The notes under the pieces were generated by a model, which saw only the letters and a list, made by a program, of their open reading frames with translations, did not search any database and was not told where the DNA came from. 42,922 nt of DNA from Muribaculaceae bacterium (GTDB lineage: Bacteria > Bacteroidota > Bacteroidia > Bacteroidales > Muribaculaceae). Every line of letters begins with the position of its first letter. The first letter of the stretch is position 1. Positions 17,670 to 25,528 of the stretch are shown in pieces. The stretch is taken from positions 1-42,922 of the forward strand of contig VSPM01000025.1 of assembly GCA_009775365.1 (NCBI GenBank), written 5' to 3'. The position numbers and the translations under genes are program-made.

Positions 17670-19971
17670 TAATATAAGCATAATGCATAGAGTGGTGGCG
17701 ATTCTTGCCGCCTGTGTGCTGCTTGCCGGGTGCTCCACCACTCGCAGGCTTGCGCCGGGAGAGACTCGCTACACCGGCGTGGGAAAGTTTGACGTGCACA
17801 CCGCCGGCGGTGAGAAAGTACCGACAGCGCTCCTTGACAATCTTAAAGAGGCGTCAAATTGCGACGCCAATGACTATATTATTGCCCCATTCATAAAGAT
17901 TCCGTTGGGACTGTGGGTTTATAACAACTGGAATGACTCCGCAAAGGGGATAAAAGGAGCAATCTATAACTGGCTTGTGAAGCCGAATGTGCTGATAAGC
18001 GAGGTGAGGCCCGAGATGCGCGTAAAACTTATGGAGCAGATTCTTGACAACAATGGTTATTTCGGCTCCACAGCAACATATGACATTGCCTACAGCAAGC
18101 ACAATGACCGCAAGGCGGCCATAGACTATACGCTGAATGTGTCAGAGCCATATCGCCTCGATTCAATTATCTATCTTGGCGGCGACAGCAAAATTAACCG
18201 CTACATAGATTCCGTTGCAAAGAAAAGCCCATATCTCAAGAAAGGGGAGGTGTTTAGCGTAGATTCATTAGCTGCGGAGAGGATAAGGATTGTAAACTCT
18301 ATGCGCAACAAGGGGTATTATTATTTCCGCCCGGAATACATAGAGTTTCAGGCCGACTCCCTGATCAATCCGGGGAGCATTGCCGTGAAGCTGTCGATTG
18401 CCGGCAATGTGCCGCAGATGGCAAAACTTCAGTATCGCACAGGTAATATCTACACCACCGTTTTGCGCAACAGCAAGTCGTTTGCCGGCACTCCCGACAC
18501 TATGAAGACCAGGCGAGGCGATGTGATTGTGATGCGCCCGGCAAAACTCAGGAAGAATCTGATACCTTCATGCATAACATTCAGGGAGGGGAAATTATTT
18601 TCTGTGCGCGACATGAACCGCACACAGACACGTTTTTCTCGTCTCGGCATATTCGGAAACATCCAGATTCAGCCTATACCGACCGACACTTCTGCCGCCA
18701 ACCCTACTCTTGATGTCTATAACTTCGTTCAGTTTGAAGACCCGATGGAGGCTTCGATCGAGGTGAACGCCACATCGAAGTCTAACAGCTATCTTGGCCC
18801 GGGCCTGATTTTAGGATTGTCAAATAATAATATATTTGGCGGAGGGGAGCGTCTTAGCGTGCAGCTCAATGCCAACTATGAATGGCAGACGGGCCGCAAC
18901 AGGGGGAGTGTGTTCAACAGTTATGAGTTTGGTGTGAACGCCACACTTGCATTTCCGAGGCTTCTCGCCCCCAAGTTTGTAAAGCGAAGCAACAGGGATA
19001 TCAACTGGACCACACTTAACCTTGGGGCCAGCATCCTCAATCGACCGCATTTTTTCAAACTTGCTGAATTCAACGCCGGCATCACATATGAGTGGAGAGG
19101 AGGGAGGCATTCAGTGAATTCGTTCACACCATTCAAACTTACTTATAACAAACTCATAACCACTACACACGAGTTTGATTCCATCATGGCGCAGAACCCG
19201 GCTGTGGCGTTGAGTTTCCAAAGCCAGTTCATTCCTCAGTTATCTTACACCTACACCTACGACCGATTCTTTGAGCGTGAACGTATCAACGGAATCACGT
19301 TTACAGCCACATTCACGGAAGCCGGCAACGTGTTCGACGGCATATGGCGTGCCTGTGGGGTTAAAGGTGAGAAGAAATTGTTTGGCACTCCATTCTCGCA
19401 GTTTGTGAAGGGTCAGGCCCAGCTTGTCTACAATCGTCGGCTTGTGAAAGGAAGCGACCAGTGGCTCGTGTCGCGCATCTTGATAGGGGCGGCTCATGCC
19501 TACGGCAATTCACAGGAGGTGCCATATTCGGAACAGTTCTATATAGGAGGCGCAAATTCTATACGCGCATTCACCGTTCGCTCGATAGGCCCCGGTTCAT
19601 ACAGGGCTCCGGTCTCTATGCGCGATGGATATTTTGACCAGACCGGTACGTTTAAACTTGAACTCAACACGGAGTATCGTTTCCCGATAATCAGCGTGCT
19701 TCACGGCGCGGTGTTCGTTGATGCCGGAAATATCTGGCTGCTCAAGAACGACCCCATGCGCCCGGGAGGCGCACTCAACGGGAAAACATTCTTTAAAGAC
19801 ATAGCGCTTGGCACGGGAATCGGCCTGCGTGTAGACATAGGGATGATGGTTATCAGAGGTGATCTGGGGTATGGCCTGCATGTGCCTTATGACAATGGCT
19901 CGAGTCATTATTTCAATATCCCTTTTAAAGACGCATTCGCTTTCCATCTTGCCATAGGTTATCCATTTTGA
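17659..19971 (+). CDS. tamL: TamL: lipoprotein Omp85/BamA-family outer-membrane protein
   Basis: A 770-residue outer-membrane assembly protein. Residues 8-25 form a lipoprotein signal (VVAILAACVLLAGC), and Cys 25 would be acylated, the feature that marks the TamL variant of TamA found in Bacteroidetes. POTRA-like segments cover about residues 60-380 (MRVKLMEQILDNNGYFGS, RIVNSMRNKGYYYFRPEYI). The Omp85 barrel runs from about 390. EQFYIGGANSIRAFTVRSIGPGSY near 630-655 is the conserved lid-lock loop, and the chain ends in FHLAIGYPF with a terminal Phe. It overlaps tamB, so the two should form one translocation/assembly module. TACCATTTTAAG and the start of a degraded barrel gene follow. Confidence 0.92.
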   Translation: MKNNNISIMHRVVAILAACVLLAGCSTTRRLAPGETRYTGVGKFDVHTAGGEKVPTALLDNLKEASNCDANDYIIAPFIKIPLGLWVYNNWNDSAKGIKGAIYNWLVKPNVLISEVRPEMRVKLMEQILDNNGYFGSTATYDIAYSKHNDRKAAIDYTLNVSEPYRLDSIIYLGGDSKINRYIDSVAKKSPYLKKGEVFSVDSLAAERIRIVNSMRNKGYYYFRPEYIEFQADSLINPGSIAVKLSIAGNVPQMAKLQYRTGNIYTTVLRNSKSFAGTPDTMKTRRGDVIVMRPAKLRKNLIPSCITFREGKLFSVRDMNRTQTRFSRLGIFGNIQIQPIPTDTSAANPTLDVYNFVQFEDPMEASIEVNATSKSNSYLGPGLILGLSNNNIFGGGERLSVQLNANYEWQTGRNRGSVFNSYEFGVNATLAFPRLLAPKFVKRSNRDINWTTLNLGASILNRPHFFKLAEFNAGITYEWRGGRHSVNSFTPFKLTYNKLITTTHEFDSIMAQNPAVALSFQSQFIPQLSYTYTYDRFFERERINGITFTATFTEAGNVFDGIWRACGVKGEKKLFGTPFSQFVKGQAQLVYNRRLVKGSDQWLVSRILIGAAHAYGNSQEVPYSEQFYIGGANSIRAFTVRSIGPGSYRAPVSMRDGYFDQTGTFKLELNTEYRFPIISVLHGAVFVDAGNIWLLKNDPMRPGGALNGKTFFKDIALGTGIGLRVDIGMMVIRGDLGYGLHVPYDNGSSHYFNIPFKDAFAFHLAIGYPF

Positions 19972-20001
19972 CACACTATTAATAACTTACCATTTTAAGA
20001 C

Positions 20002-20301
20002 ATGAGACTTGACAACATGAATCGATTCAGAAGCGTGGCAATGGCCATGGCAATCATTTCTTCAGGCACACTTTGTGCTCAGACAGAACAGCCCGACATT
20101 CTGTCGGAAAGTGTAGACGGCAGCAGAGGGCATTTCGTGTATGCTGCCTTGGGATATGGCAATATCACCTCAAGGATAGAGGGGAACTGGGATTCAGGAA
20201 ATGCGCATTCCGGATTTGACTGGCAGCTGGGATATTCCGGGCTCGAGGGGAATGGAGTAGCCATAATTTGTTTCAACCTCGGATTTGTATGTCATCTCTG
20301 A
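20002..20301 (+). pseudogene. Truncated outer-membrane beta-barrel gene
   Basis: The reading frame starts with a signal peptide (NRFRSVAMAMAIISSGTLCAQ, best start the ATG at 20017) and continues with a typical barrel N-terminus (GHFVYAALGYGNITSRIEGNW, then a second strand FDWQLGYSG). It stops after only about 95 residues with an unnatural end (IICFNLGFVCHL). Bacteroidetes barrels of this kind normally run past 200 residues. The rest is absent from the following DNA, where a different small gene starts at 20289. I read this as a 5' remnant left by a deletion. A short secreted protein is the alternative. Confidence 0.6.
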
Positions 20302-20588
20302 CGTCGTCTGAAAGAAGAGGAATATTGGTGGTGGCCGCGCTTGCGCTTCTGGTGACAGGGGTAGGTGCGGCCCTGTCCTATTGTGGGAGGCCGGAAAAGG
20401 GGGATATGTCTGCGCAGGTGAAGATTCTGTATAATTCCGATTCAATATCTGGACCGGAACCGGCAGACTCTGTGCGGAATAAAGTGAATGCTCGTAAGAA
20501 AGGAGGAAAGGATGGCAAAAAAACGACAAAAAAGGAGAGTGAGAAAAAGTCATTCCCCAAGAGGAGTTTTCTTGACGAGCCGATATGA
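20289..20588 (+). CDS. Small single-pass membrane protein with lysine-rich tail
   Basis: A 99-residue hypothetical protein. One transmembrane helix lies at about residues 11-31 (GILVVAALALLVTGVGAALSY). It is followed by a soluble tail that becomes very lysine-rich (RKKGGKDGKKTTKKESEKK) and ends FPKRSFLDEPI. The charge pattern suggests an N-in membrane anchor with a periplasmic basic tail, though orientation is uncertain. It overlaps the end of the truncated barrel frame by 13 bp and precedes the glycosyltransferase by 24 bp. No family is recognised. Similar short TM plus basic-tail proteins are often annotated in this clade, with no known function. Confidence 0.6.
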   Translation: MSSLTSSERRGILVVAALALLVTGVGAALSYCGRPEKGDMSAQVKILYNSDSISGPEPADSVRNKVNARKKGGKDGKKTTKKESEKKSFPKRSFLDEPI

Positions 20589-20612
20589 TGAACCTACAAA
20601 AAGAATGCAAGG

Positions 20613-21404
20613 ATGCTTGAACTCGATATAGCGATATGCACATATGGAGCTGACGGGCCGTCAAGGGTCGCGATGATGTTGCTCCCTCCTGAAGAGGGGG
20701 TTAGGTATGTGGTGTCGTGGCAGGAGCATGGCGATGCCGTGTTGCCGGAGATCTTGAAGGATAGAAAAGATGTAGCTGTTTTCAGACTGGATAAGAAAGG
20801 TCTCTCCAATAACCGCAACAATGCTATTGCTAATTGCACAGGCGATATTGTTCTTATCTCAGATGATGACCTGGAGTATTATCCGGAAGGGATTGTGAGA
20901 ATCAGGCGAGCGTTTGAAGATGATCCGTGTCTTGATGTTGCCACATTTCGTGTGGGTTTCCCTACGCCTAAGCCTTATCCGCAAGACGGCGCCAAATTGG
21001 GGGTGCCCTTGCCCAAAGGGTATTGGGTGACGAGCATGGAGATGGCGTTTAGAAGGGATAGGATAGGGAATCTGAGGTTTGACCCGATGCTTGGGCTTGG
21101 AGCTCCAGAGATGTGTTGCGGAGAAGAGGAGCTGTTTATGGTGTCGGCAATAAGGCGAGGATTGACAGCCCGGCACATAGGGGTGGAGATCTGCAGGCAT
21201 CCGGCAGTCACTACAGGAGGAAGGGTGAGTGAGGGAATTCTGATGGGGCAGGGATGTGTGACAAGAGTGATTTATCCATATTCAGGGTGGCTAAGGATTG
21301 TGTTGAAAGCATGGAGGCTGCATCGGGAAGGGAAAGCCGGTTTCTTTGTCTCTTTGAAATGGCTGATTCGCGGGATGTTTAGGGTAAGGCAGTTGAGCCT
21401 TTAA
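20613..21404 (+). CDS. Family 2-like glycosyltransferase
   Basis: A 263-residue GT-A-fold glycosyltransferase. The N-terminal strand LDIAICTYG opens the nucleotide-binding fold. GLSNNRNNAIANCTGDIVLISDDDLEYY at about residues 60-88 carries the acidic metal-binding DDD motif. MEMAFRRDRI and GLGAPEMCCGEEELFMVSAIRRG (about 165-190) resemble the acceptor-side ED motif (GEEEL). A basic amphipathic C-terminus (WLIRGMFRVRQL) could attach it to the membrane. No signal peptide is seen. AAGGA lies just before the ATG. It is probably a cell-surface polysaccharide or glycolipid enzyme with unknown sugar and acceptor. Its neighbours are broken genes, not a glycan cluster. Confidence 0.82.
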   Translation: MLELDIAICTYGADGPSRVAMMLLPPEEGVRYVVSWQEHGDAVLPEILKDRKDVAVFRLDKKGLSNNRNNAIANCTGDIVLISDDDLEYYPEGIVRIRRAFEDDPCLDVATFRVGFPTPKPYPQDGAKLGVPLPKGYWVTSMEMAFRRDRIGNLRFDPMLGLGAPEMCCGEEELFMVSAIRRGLTARHIGVEICRHPAVTTGGRVSEGILMGQGCVTRVIYPYSGWLRIVLKAWRLHREGKAGFFVSLKWLIRGMFRVRQLSL

Positions 21405-21412
21405 GAGAATCA

Positions 21413-21703
21413 GTGACATATTCACCCGAAGGGCTATTCGGGAAGAGGGTGCTGACCGTGAGCCAGTCGAAGCGTATCGGAGCGGTCATGGCCACATGCG
21501 GGTTCTACGACGAGAGCGGTGATTTTGCCTATCGTGTCGGCCTTCCCGGCAAGAGTGGGGTTGGAGGCGGGATTGCCGCCTATATGCCCGGGAAACTCTC
21601 GGTTGCTGTATGGAGCCCCGAATTGAACACCTTTGGAAATTCGCTTGCCGGAATCGAGGCGCCCGAACGTTTCACAACCGACATCGGAAGCTCGATTTTC
21701 TGA
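21413..21703 (+). pseudogene. glsA: Glutaminase fragment (C-terminal third)
   Basis: The 96-residue frame matches the last part of serine-dependent glutaminase (GlsA). VLTVSQSKRIGAVMATCGFYDESGDFAYRVG, GLPGKSGVGGGIAAY and VAVWSPELNTFGNSLAG are all diagnostic, and the chain ends with the usual SIF. Complete GlsA proteins have about 300-320 residues and carry the catalytic SxxK motif in the missing N-terminal part, so this remnant cannot be an active enzyme. The glycosyltransferase stops 8 bp upstream, so the 5' two thirds were lost or replaced at that point. The start codon given (GTG) has no biological meaning if this is a remnant. Confidence 0.85.
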
Positions 21704-21711
21704 CATGGGTG

Positions 21712-22659
21712 TCAGAGGCCGAAGAATGTCAGGCGGCTGTCGTCAGGCACTCCCGTGATTTCAAAGATAAGGAATGAAAGCAACCCCATAAGGAGCACGT
21801 TGAAGTTCCCCACGTCGATGAGCGTGTAGTCTTTATATCGCGGGAGTGTGCGCATCTTCCACCATATGTATATGTCGATTATGAAGCACAGCACGGATGG
21901 TGTCATCTCAAGGCTGTAGATGTTCAGGTGAAGGGAATAGCACATGCCAATTATGATTGCCGTGTATAGCGCTCCGTTCACTATGAAAATAATGCGAGTT
22001 ATGCGTCGGCCGCATAATGTCACGAACGATGCTTTGGAGTTACGCAGGTCGCGATAATATGACGCGTAGCCGTAGAGCATCGTGGAGTTGATGCACATAA
22101 GCCCTATTGCGAGGCTCATGTAAAGGGCCGGGGTTATGTCATACCAGTTGAGAGGCTGCGATGCTTCGTGCATTGACTGAATGAGCGATGTTGAAATCAC
22201 ACATACAGGCCCGAAAAAAATAAAGGAGCAGACGATGCCATACGGAGTTCGCAGCAAAGGGAGGCTTCCGCCCGAAGACAGCCATCCTGCCACAACAATA
22301 AACGCGCCGAGCATCAAAGACCAGGCTCCGGCCATTGTGATTATCGCCATGCCGGTCATGACGGCCAGAAGAAACATCCCTGTGCTGTATTCCTTGAGGT
22401 GCATCAGCATCTCGCGGACCGCTTTTGACGAGTTTCCTTCATCGATGTTGTTGCCGCAATTATGGGTCACATCATAATAGCGGTAATACATATTTGCCGA
22501 CATCTGGGCACACACCACAAAGATTATGCAAAGAGTGGCCGGCATATACTCGGTGTTTCCCCTGATTGCGGCTGAGGCAGTGCCGGCGAGCACCGCCCCG
22601 ATACCCATCATCAGGGAGCTTAGGCTTGAATGAGTGATTATATATCGTATTGGCGACAT
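21712..22659 (-). CDS. UbiA/MenA-like membrane prenyltransferase (divergent)
   Basis: A 315-residue polytopic membrane protein with about eight to nine helices. Its layout follows UbiA/MenA prenyltransferases. SLMMGIGAVLAGTASAAIRGN begins the first helix. The first Asp-rich loop position reads CAQMSANMYYRYYDVTHNCGNNIDEG, where MenA has QxxxNxxNDxxDxxxGxD. SGGSLPLLRTPYGIVCSFIFFG fits the central GPxPL..LG..F region. The second loop, YASYYRDLRNSKASFVTLCGRR, fits the RDxxDxxxGxxT stretch. Both loops have lost several of the normal aspartates, so substrate and activity are uncertain. It lies 48 bp downstream of yeiH on the same strand and is probably co-transcribed with it. Confidence 0.65.
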   Translation of the reverse strand: MSPIRYIITHSSLSSLMMGIGAVLAGTASAAIRGNTEYMPATLCIIFVVCAQMSANMYYRYYDVTHNCGNNIDEGNSSKAVREMLMHLKEYSTGMFLLAVMTGMAIITMAGAWSLMLGAFIVVAGWLSSGGSLPLLRTPYGIVCSFIFFGPVCVISTSLIQSMHEASQPLNWYDITPALYMSLAIGLMCINSTMLYGYASYYRDLRNSKASFVTLCGRRITRIIFIVNGALYTAIIIGMCYSLHLNIYSLEMTPSVLCFIIDIYIWWKMRTLPRYKDYTLIDVGNFNVLLMGLLSFLIFEITGVPDDSRLTFFGL

Positions 22660-22707
22660 GATGGAGGTTAGTTGTCTGATTAGTCGACAATGTGCATCAC
22701 AACTAAA

Positions 22708-23715
22708 TTAGTCGATGGTATACATCACAACAAAAAGGCTTGATGCGCCTATGGCAACCCATAGGGTTATTGCCTGAATGAGTGGTTTCACGCCCACTTG
22801 TTTCACAACTTTCAGGCTAAGGCTCGCCCCTATTGCAAACAGCACGACTACAAGAGCCTTTTTGGCAATAACGACAATAGCGTTGTAGACAGGCCCCATC
22901 ACAGTCATGGCGCTTTCGGGAGTGTAAGTGAAAATCACCATAGCCACTACGAATAGCAGAATGAACCAGGGGATCGATACTTTTGCTTTCCCTTCTCCGC
23001 TTTTGTCATTGCGGAAATACCACATTGTGAAGAATGCGAGGGGAATGATCCAAAGTGCGCGTGTGCACTTTATGAGCGTTGCAAGGTCGCATGCTTCGGC
23101 TCCATATTCGGCTCCTGCACCTACAACTGAGCTGGTGTCGTGTATGGCGATGGCCGCCCAAGTGCCGAACTGGGCTTGCGAGAGTCCGAAGAAATGACCC
23201 ATAGGCGGGAAAATGAATAAGGCTATCGCATTGAGTATGAAAATCACGCCCAGCGACACTGCCATTTCGTTCTCGTTGGCTCTGAGCACTCCTCCCACTG
23301 CGGCAATGGCGCTGCCTCCGCAGATTGCGGTGCCTGATGAAATAAGATAAGAAGTTTTGCGGTCAATGTCCATATAGCGGCCAAGGATCACCCCTATGAT
23401 CATCACTCCGATCACGGATATAATCGTGAAAAGCATTCCGTCGGCTCCTGACTGTAATGACTCTTGCAGGTTCATGCCGAAGCCGAGTCCCACCACTGAT
23501 GCCTGAAGAAGGTATTTGGAGAGTTTCTTATTAAATTTCGGATAGGGAATGCCGAATATGAATGCGAATACAAGACCTGTGAAGAGAGCTACAGGAGGGG
23601 TTATTAACTGATATTTCTCTCCTAATATAAGGTCGAACGGAATAATCATTAGCGCAAGAAGCACCCAATATATGGATGGCCCGATGCTTTGGGTTGAGGT
23701 TTTGGGTGAAGACAT
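22708..23715 (-). CDS. yeiH: YeiH/UPF0324 putative sulfate-exporter-family transporter
   Basis: A 335-residue inner-membrane protein with about ten helices. Family patterns are evident: LLQASVVGLGFGMNLQESLQSG at about residues 65-90, SSGTAICGGSAIAAVGGVLRANENEMAVSLGVIF at about 125-160, and WAAIAIHDTSSVVGAGAEYG at about 185-205. The charged HDTSSVVGAG loop is a family hallmark. Substrate is unproven; the family name rests on distant relation to anion exporters and on sulfur-linked neighbours in other genomes. Here it is next to catalase, which fits an oxidative-stress or sulfur-handling setting but does not prove it. A strong promoter and a hairpin-bearing 75-nt leader lie upstream. Confidence 0.88.
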   Translation of the reverse strand: MSSPKTSTQSIGPSIYWVLLALMIIPFDLILGEKYQLITPPVALFTGLVFAFIFGIPYPKFNKKLSKYLLQASVVGLGFGMNLQESLQSGADGMLFTIISVIGVMIIGVILGRYMDIDRKTSYLISSGTAICGGSAIAAVGGVLRANENEMAVSLGVIFILNAIALFIFPPMGHFFGLSQAQFGTWAAIAIHDTSSVVGAGAEYGAEACDLATLIKCTRALWIIPLAFFTMWYFRNDKSGEGKAKVSIPWFILLFVVAMVIFTYTPESAMTVMGPVYNAIVVIAKKALVVVLFAIGASLSLKVVKQVGVKPLIQAITLWVAIGASSLFVVMYTID

Positions 23716-23742
23716 TTTGGTGAGTCTTAGTTATTATGGGGT

Positions 23743-23785
23743 AAAAAATGGATGTATCAGGCCCGAAAGTACGGGCCTTGATACA
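23743..23785 (-). terminator. Hairpin plus T-run in the yeiH leader
   Basis: On the minus strand TGTATCA-A-GGCCCG pairs with CGGGCC-TGATACA around a 6-nt loop (plus-strand stems 23753-23765 and 23772-23785, one bulged base). A 4-nt spacer and TTTTTT (23748-23743) follow. It begins about 5 nt after the predicted transcription start, so it is a 5'-end stem, an attenuator, or both. Confidence 0.6.
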
Positions 23786-23793
23786 TTATTTGG

Positions 23794-23824
23794 CAAAATT
23801 AGAAAAATTTTTTTAACAGGCAAA
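23794..23824 (-). promoter_or_regulatory. yeiH promoter
   Basis: On the minus strand TTTG (plus 23821-23824) and TAATTTTG (plus 23794-23801) are exactly 19 bp apart. This perfect promoter sits just after the catalase stop codon, so yeiH has its own start and does not depend on read-through. Confidence 0.78.
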
Positions 23825-23830
23825 GAAAAT

Positions 23831-25330
23831 TCAGAGATTCCGCTTATCCCATGCAGGATGTGCGGGGTCTTCTGCTGTCAAAGCATCGTCAAGGCTTATT
23901 CCGAGGGCTTCGGCAAGCATTCTTCCGTATTCAGGGTCAGCGCAGTTGCATGCCCTCACATGGCGTTGCTGGATGAAGAGGGGCACACCTTCCATCTGTC
24001 CGGCTGTATTGTCGCAAGTGGCCTTGCGGTCTTCCATGCTCATGAGCCGCCACAGTTTTCCGGGCTGAGTGTAGTAGTCGCTGTCATACTCGCGCTCATC
24101 GTAGTTGAACACGTCGCCATGCACCTCCAAAGGTGGTTCTTTTAATTCAGGCGAGTCTTTCCATTCTCCGAAACTGTTGGGCTCGTAAGGCACTGTCGCC
24201 CCATAGTTGTCGTCGGTGCGCATCTGTCCGTCGCGGTGGTAAGAATGGAACGGGCATTTCGGCCGGTTCACGGGAATGAGGTTATGGTTCACGCCAAGGC
24301 GGTAGCGCTGTGCATCGCCATATGCAAAGAGTCGCCCCTGAAGCATTTTGTCGGGCGACAGGCCGATGCCGTCAACGAAATTCATAGGGTTGAAGGCGGC
24401 CTGTTCTATGTCGGTGAAGAAGTTGTCGGGATTGCGGTTTAGCTCCAGGATTCCTACATCTCGAAGCGGGAAATCTTTGTGATACCACACTTTGGTGAGA
24501 TCAAACGGGTTTATATTATATTCCTTTGCCTCTTCTTCGGTCATGAGTTGCACTTGTAGTTTCCATCGAGGGAAGTCTCCGCGTTCTATCGCCTCGAATA
24601 GGTCGCGCTGATGCGACTCGCGGTCTTTTGCAATCAGATTTTCCGCCTCTTTGTCGGAAAGATTTTTTATTCCTTGCAGGGTGCGGAAATGAAATTTTAC
24701 CCAGGTTCGTTTGTTGTCTTTGTTTATAAAGCTGTAAGTGTGGCTGCCGAAACCGTGCATATTTCTGAACGAAGCGGGAATGCCTCGCGGCGACATGGTG
24801 ATCGTGATTTGATGAAGTGCCTCCGGAAGGAGAGTCCAGAAATCCCAGTTGCTTGTCGGGTTGCGGAGCCCTGTCCTCGGGTCGCGTTTTATGGCGTGGT
24901 TAAGGTCGGGAAATTTCAGCGGGTCGCGAATGAAAAACACCGGAGTGTTGTTGCCAACCAGATCCCAGTTGCCTTCGTCGGTATAGAATTTGATGGCAAA
25001 CCCTCTGATGTCTCTCTCGGCATCGGCGGCGCCTCTTTCTCCAGCCACCGTCGAGAATCTCACCAGGCAAGGGGTCTTCTTGCCGACCTCTGCAAATATC
25101 GAAGCTTTTGTAAATTCGGAAATATCATTAGTGACAGTGAAAGTGCCGAATGCCCCTGACCCTTTGGCGTGCATTCTTCTTTCAGGAATCACCTCTCTGT
25201 CGAAGTGGGCGAGTTTTTCGATATACCAGGGGTCTTGGATTGTGACAGGGCCGCGCACGCCGGCGGTCTGCACATTCTGATTGTCGGCTATAGGGCGGCC
25301 ATTCTCGGCTGTCAGTTTTTTGTGGTTCAT
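23831..25330 (-). CDS. katA: Monofunctional heme catalase
   Basis: A 499-residue small-subunit catalase that splits hydrogen peroxide to water and oxygen in the cytosol. The catalytic His is in RRMHAKGSGAFGTF (His 54) and the catalytic Asn in DLVGNNTPVFF (about 127). The heme-ligand Tyr is in RLFAYGDAQRYRLG (about 337). KCPFHSYHRDGQM is the usual substrate-channel region, and the chain is full length. A single ATG start is clear. No OxyR-type palindrome was recognised in the 150-bp divergent gap to the serine hydrolase. The gene is useful to an anaerobe facing host or oxygen-derived peroxide. Confidence 0.96.
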   Translation of the reverse strand: MNHKKLTAENGRPIADNQNVQTAGVRGPVTIQDPWYIEKLAHFDREVIPERRMHAKGSGAFGTFTVTNDISEFTKASIFAEVGKKTPCLVRFSTVAGERGAADAERDIRGFAIKFYTDEGNWDLVGNNTPVFFIRDPLKFPDLNHAIKRDPRTGLRNPTSNWDFWTLLPEALHQITITMSPRGIPASFRNMHGFGSHTYSFINKDNKRTWVKFHFRTLQGIKNLSDKEAENLIAKDRESHQRDLFEAIERGDFPRWKLQVQLMTEEEAKEYNINPFDLTKVWYHKDFPLRDVGILELNRNPDNFFTDIEQAAFNPMNFVDGIGLSPDKMLQGRLFAYGDAQRYRLGVNHNLIPVNRPKCPFHSYHRDGQMRTDDNYGATVPYEPNSFGEWKDSPELKEPPLEVHGDVFNYDEREYDSDYYTQPGKLWRLMSMEDRKATCDNTAGQMEGVPLFIQQRHVRACNCADPEYGRMLAEALGISLDDALTAEDPAHPAWDKRNL

Positions 25331-25451
25331 ATGTATAATTCGTATTAGGGGATTATTGTTGATAATTTTTTATTTATAACGCAAAATGGCGCATAATGGT
25401 TTGCATCACTGCCTAATGGCCGGTAAACACTTGTGGATATGGATATTCTTC

Positions 25452-25483
25452 TTTGTGAATGTTAGTTTTAATGATTATCTTTG
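25452..25483 (+). promoter_or_regulatory. Promoter of the serine hydrolase gene
   Basis: TTTG at 25452-25455 and TATCTTTG at 25476-25483 are 20 bp apart. The implied start near 25487 leaves a 42-nt leader before the ATG at 25529. Confidence 0.72.
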
Positions 25484-25528
25484 CAGTTGGGTTCCTGCTT
25501 TATCAGGCAGGATTTTATCTTTTTAAAG

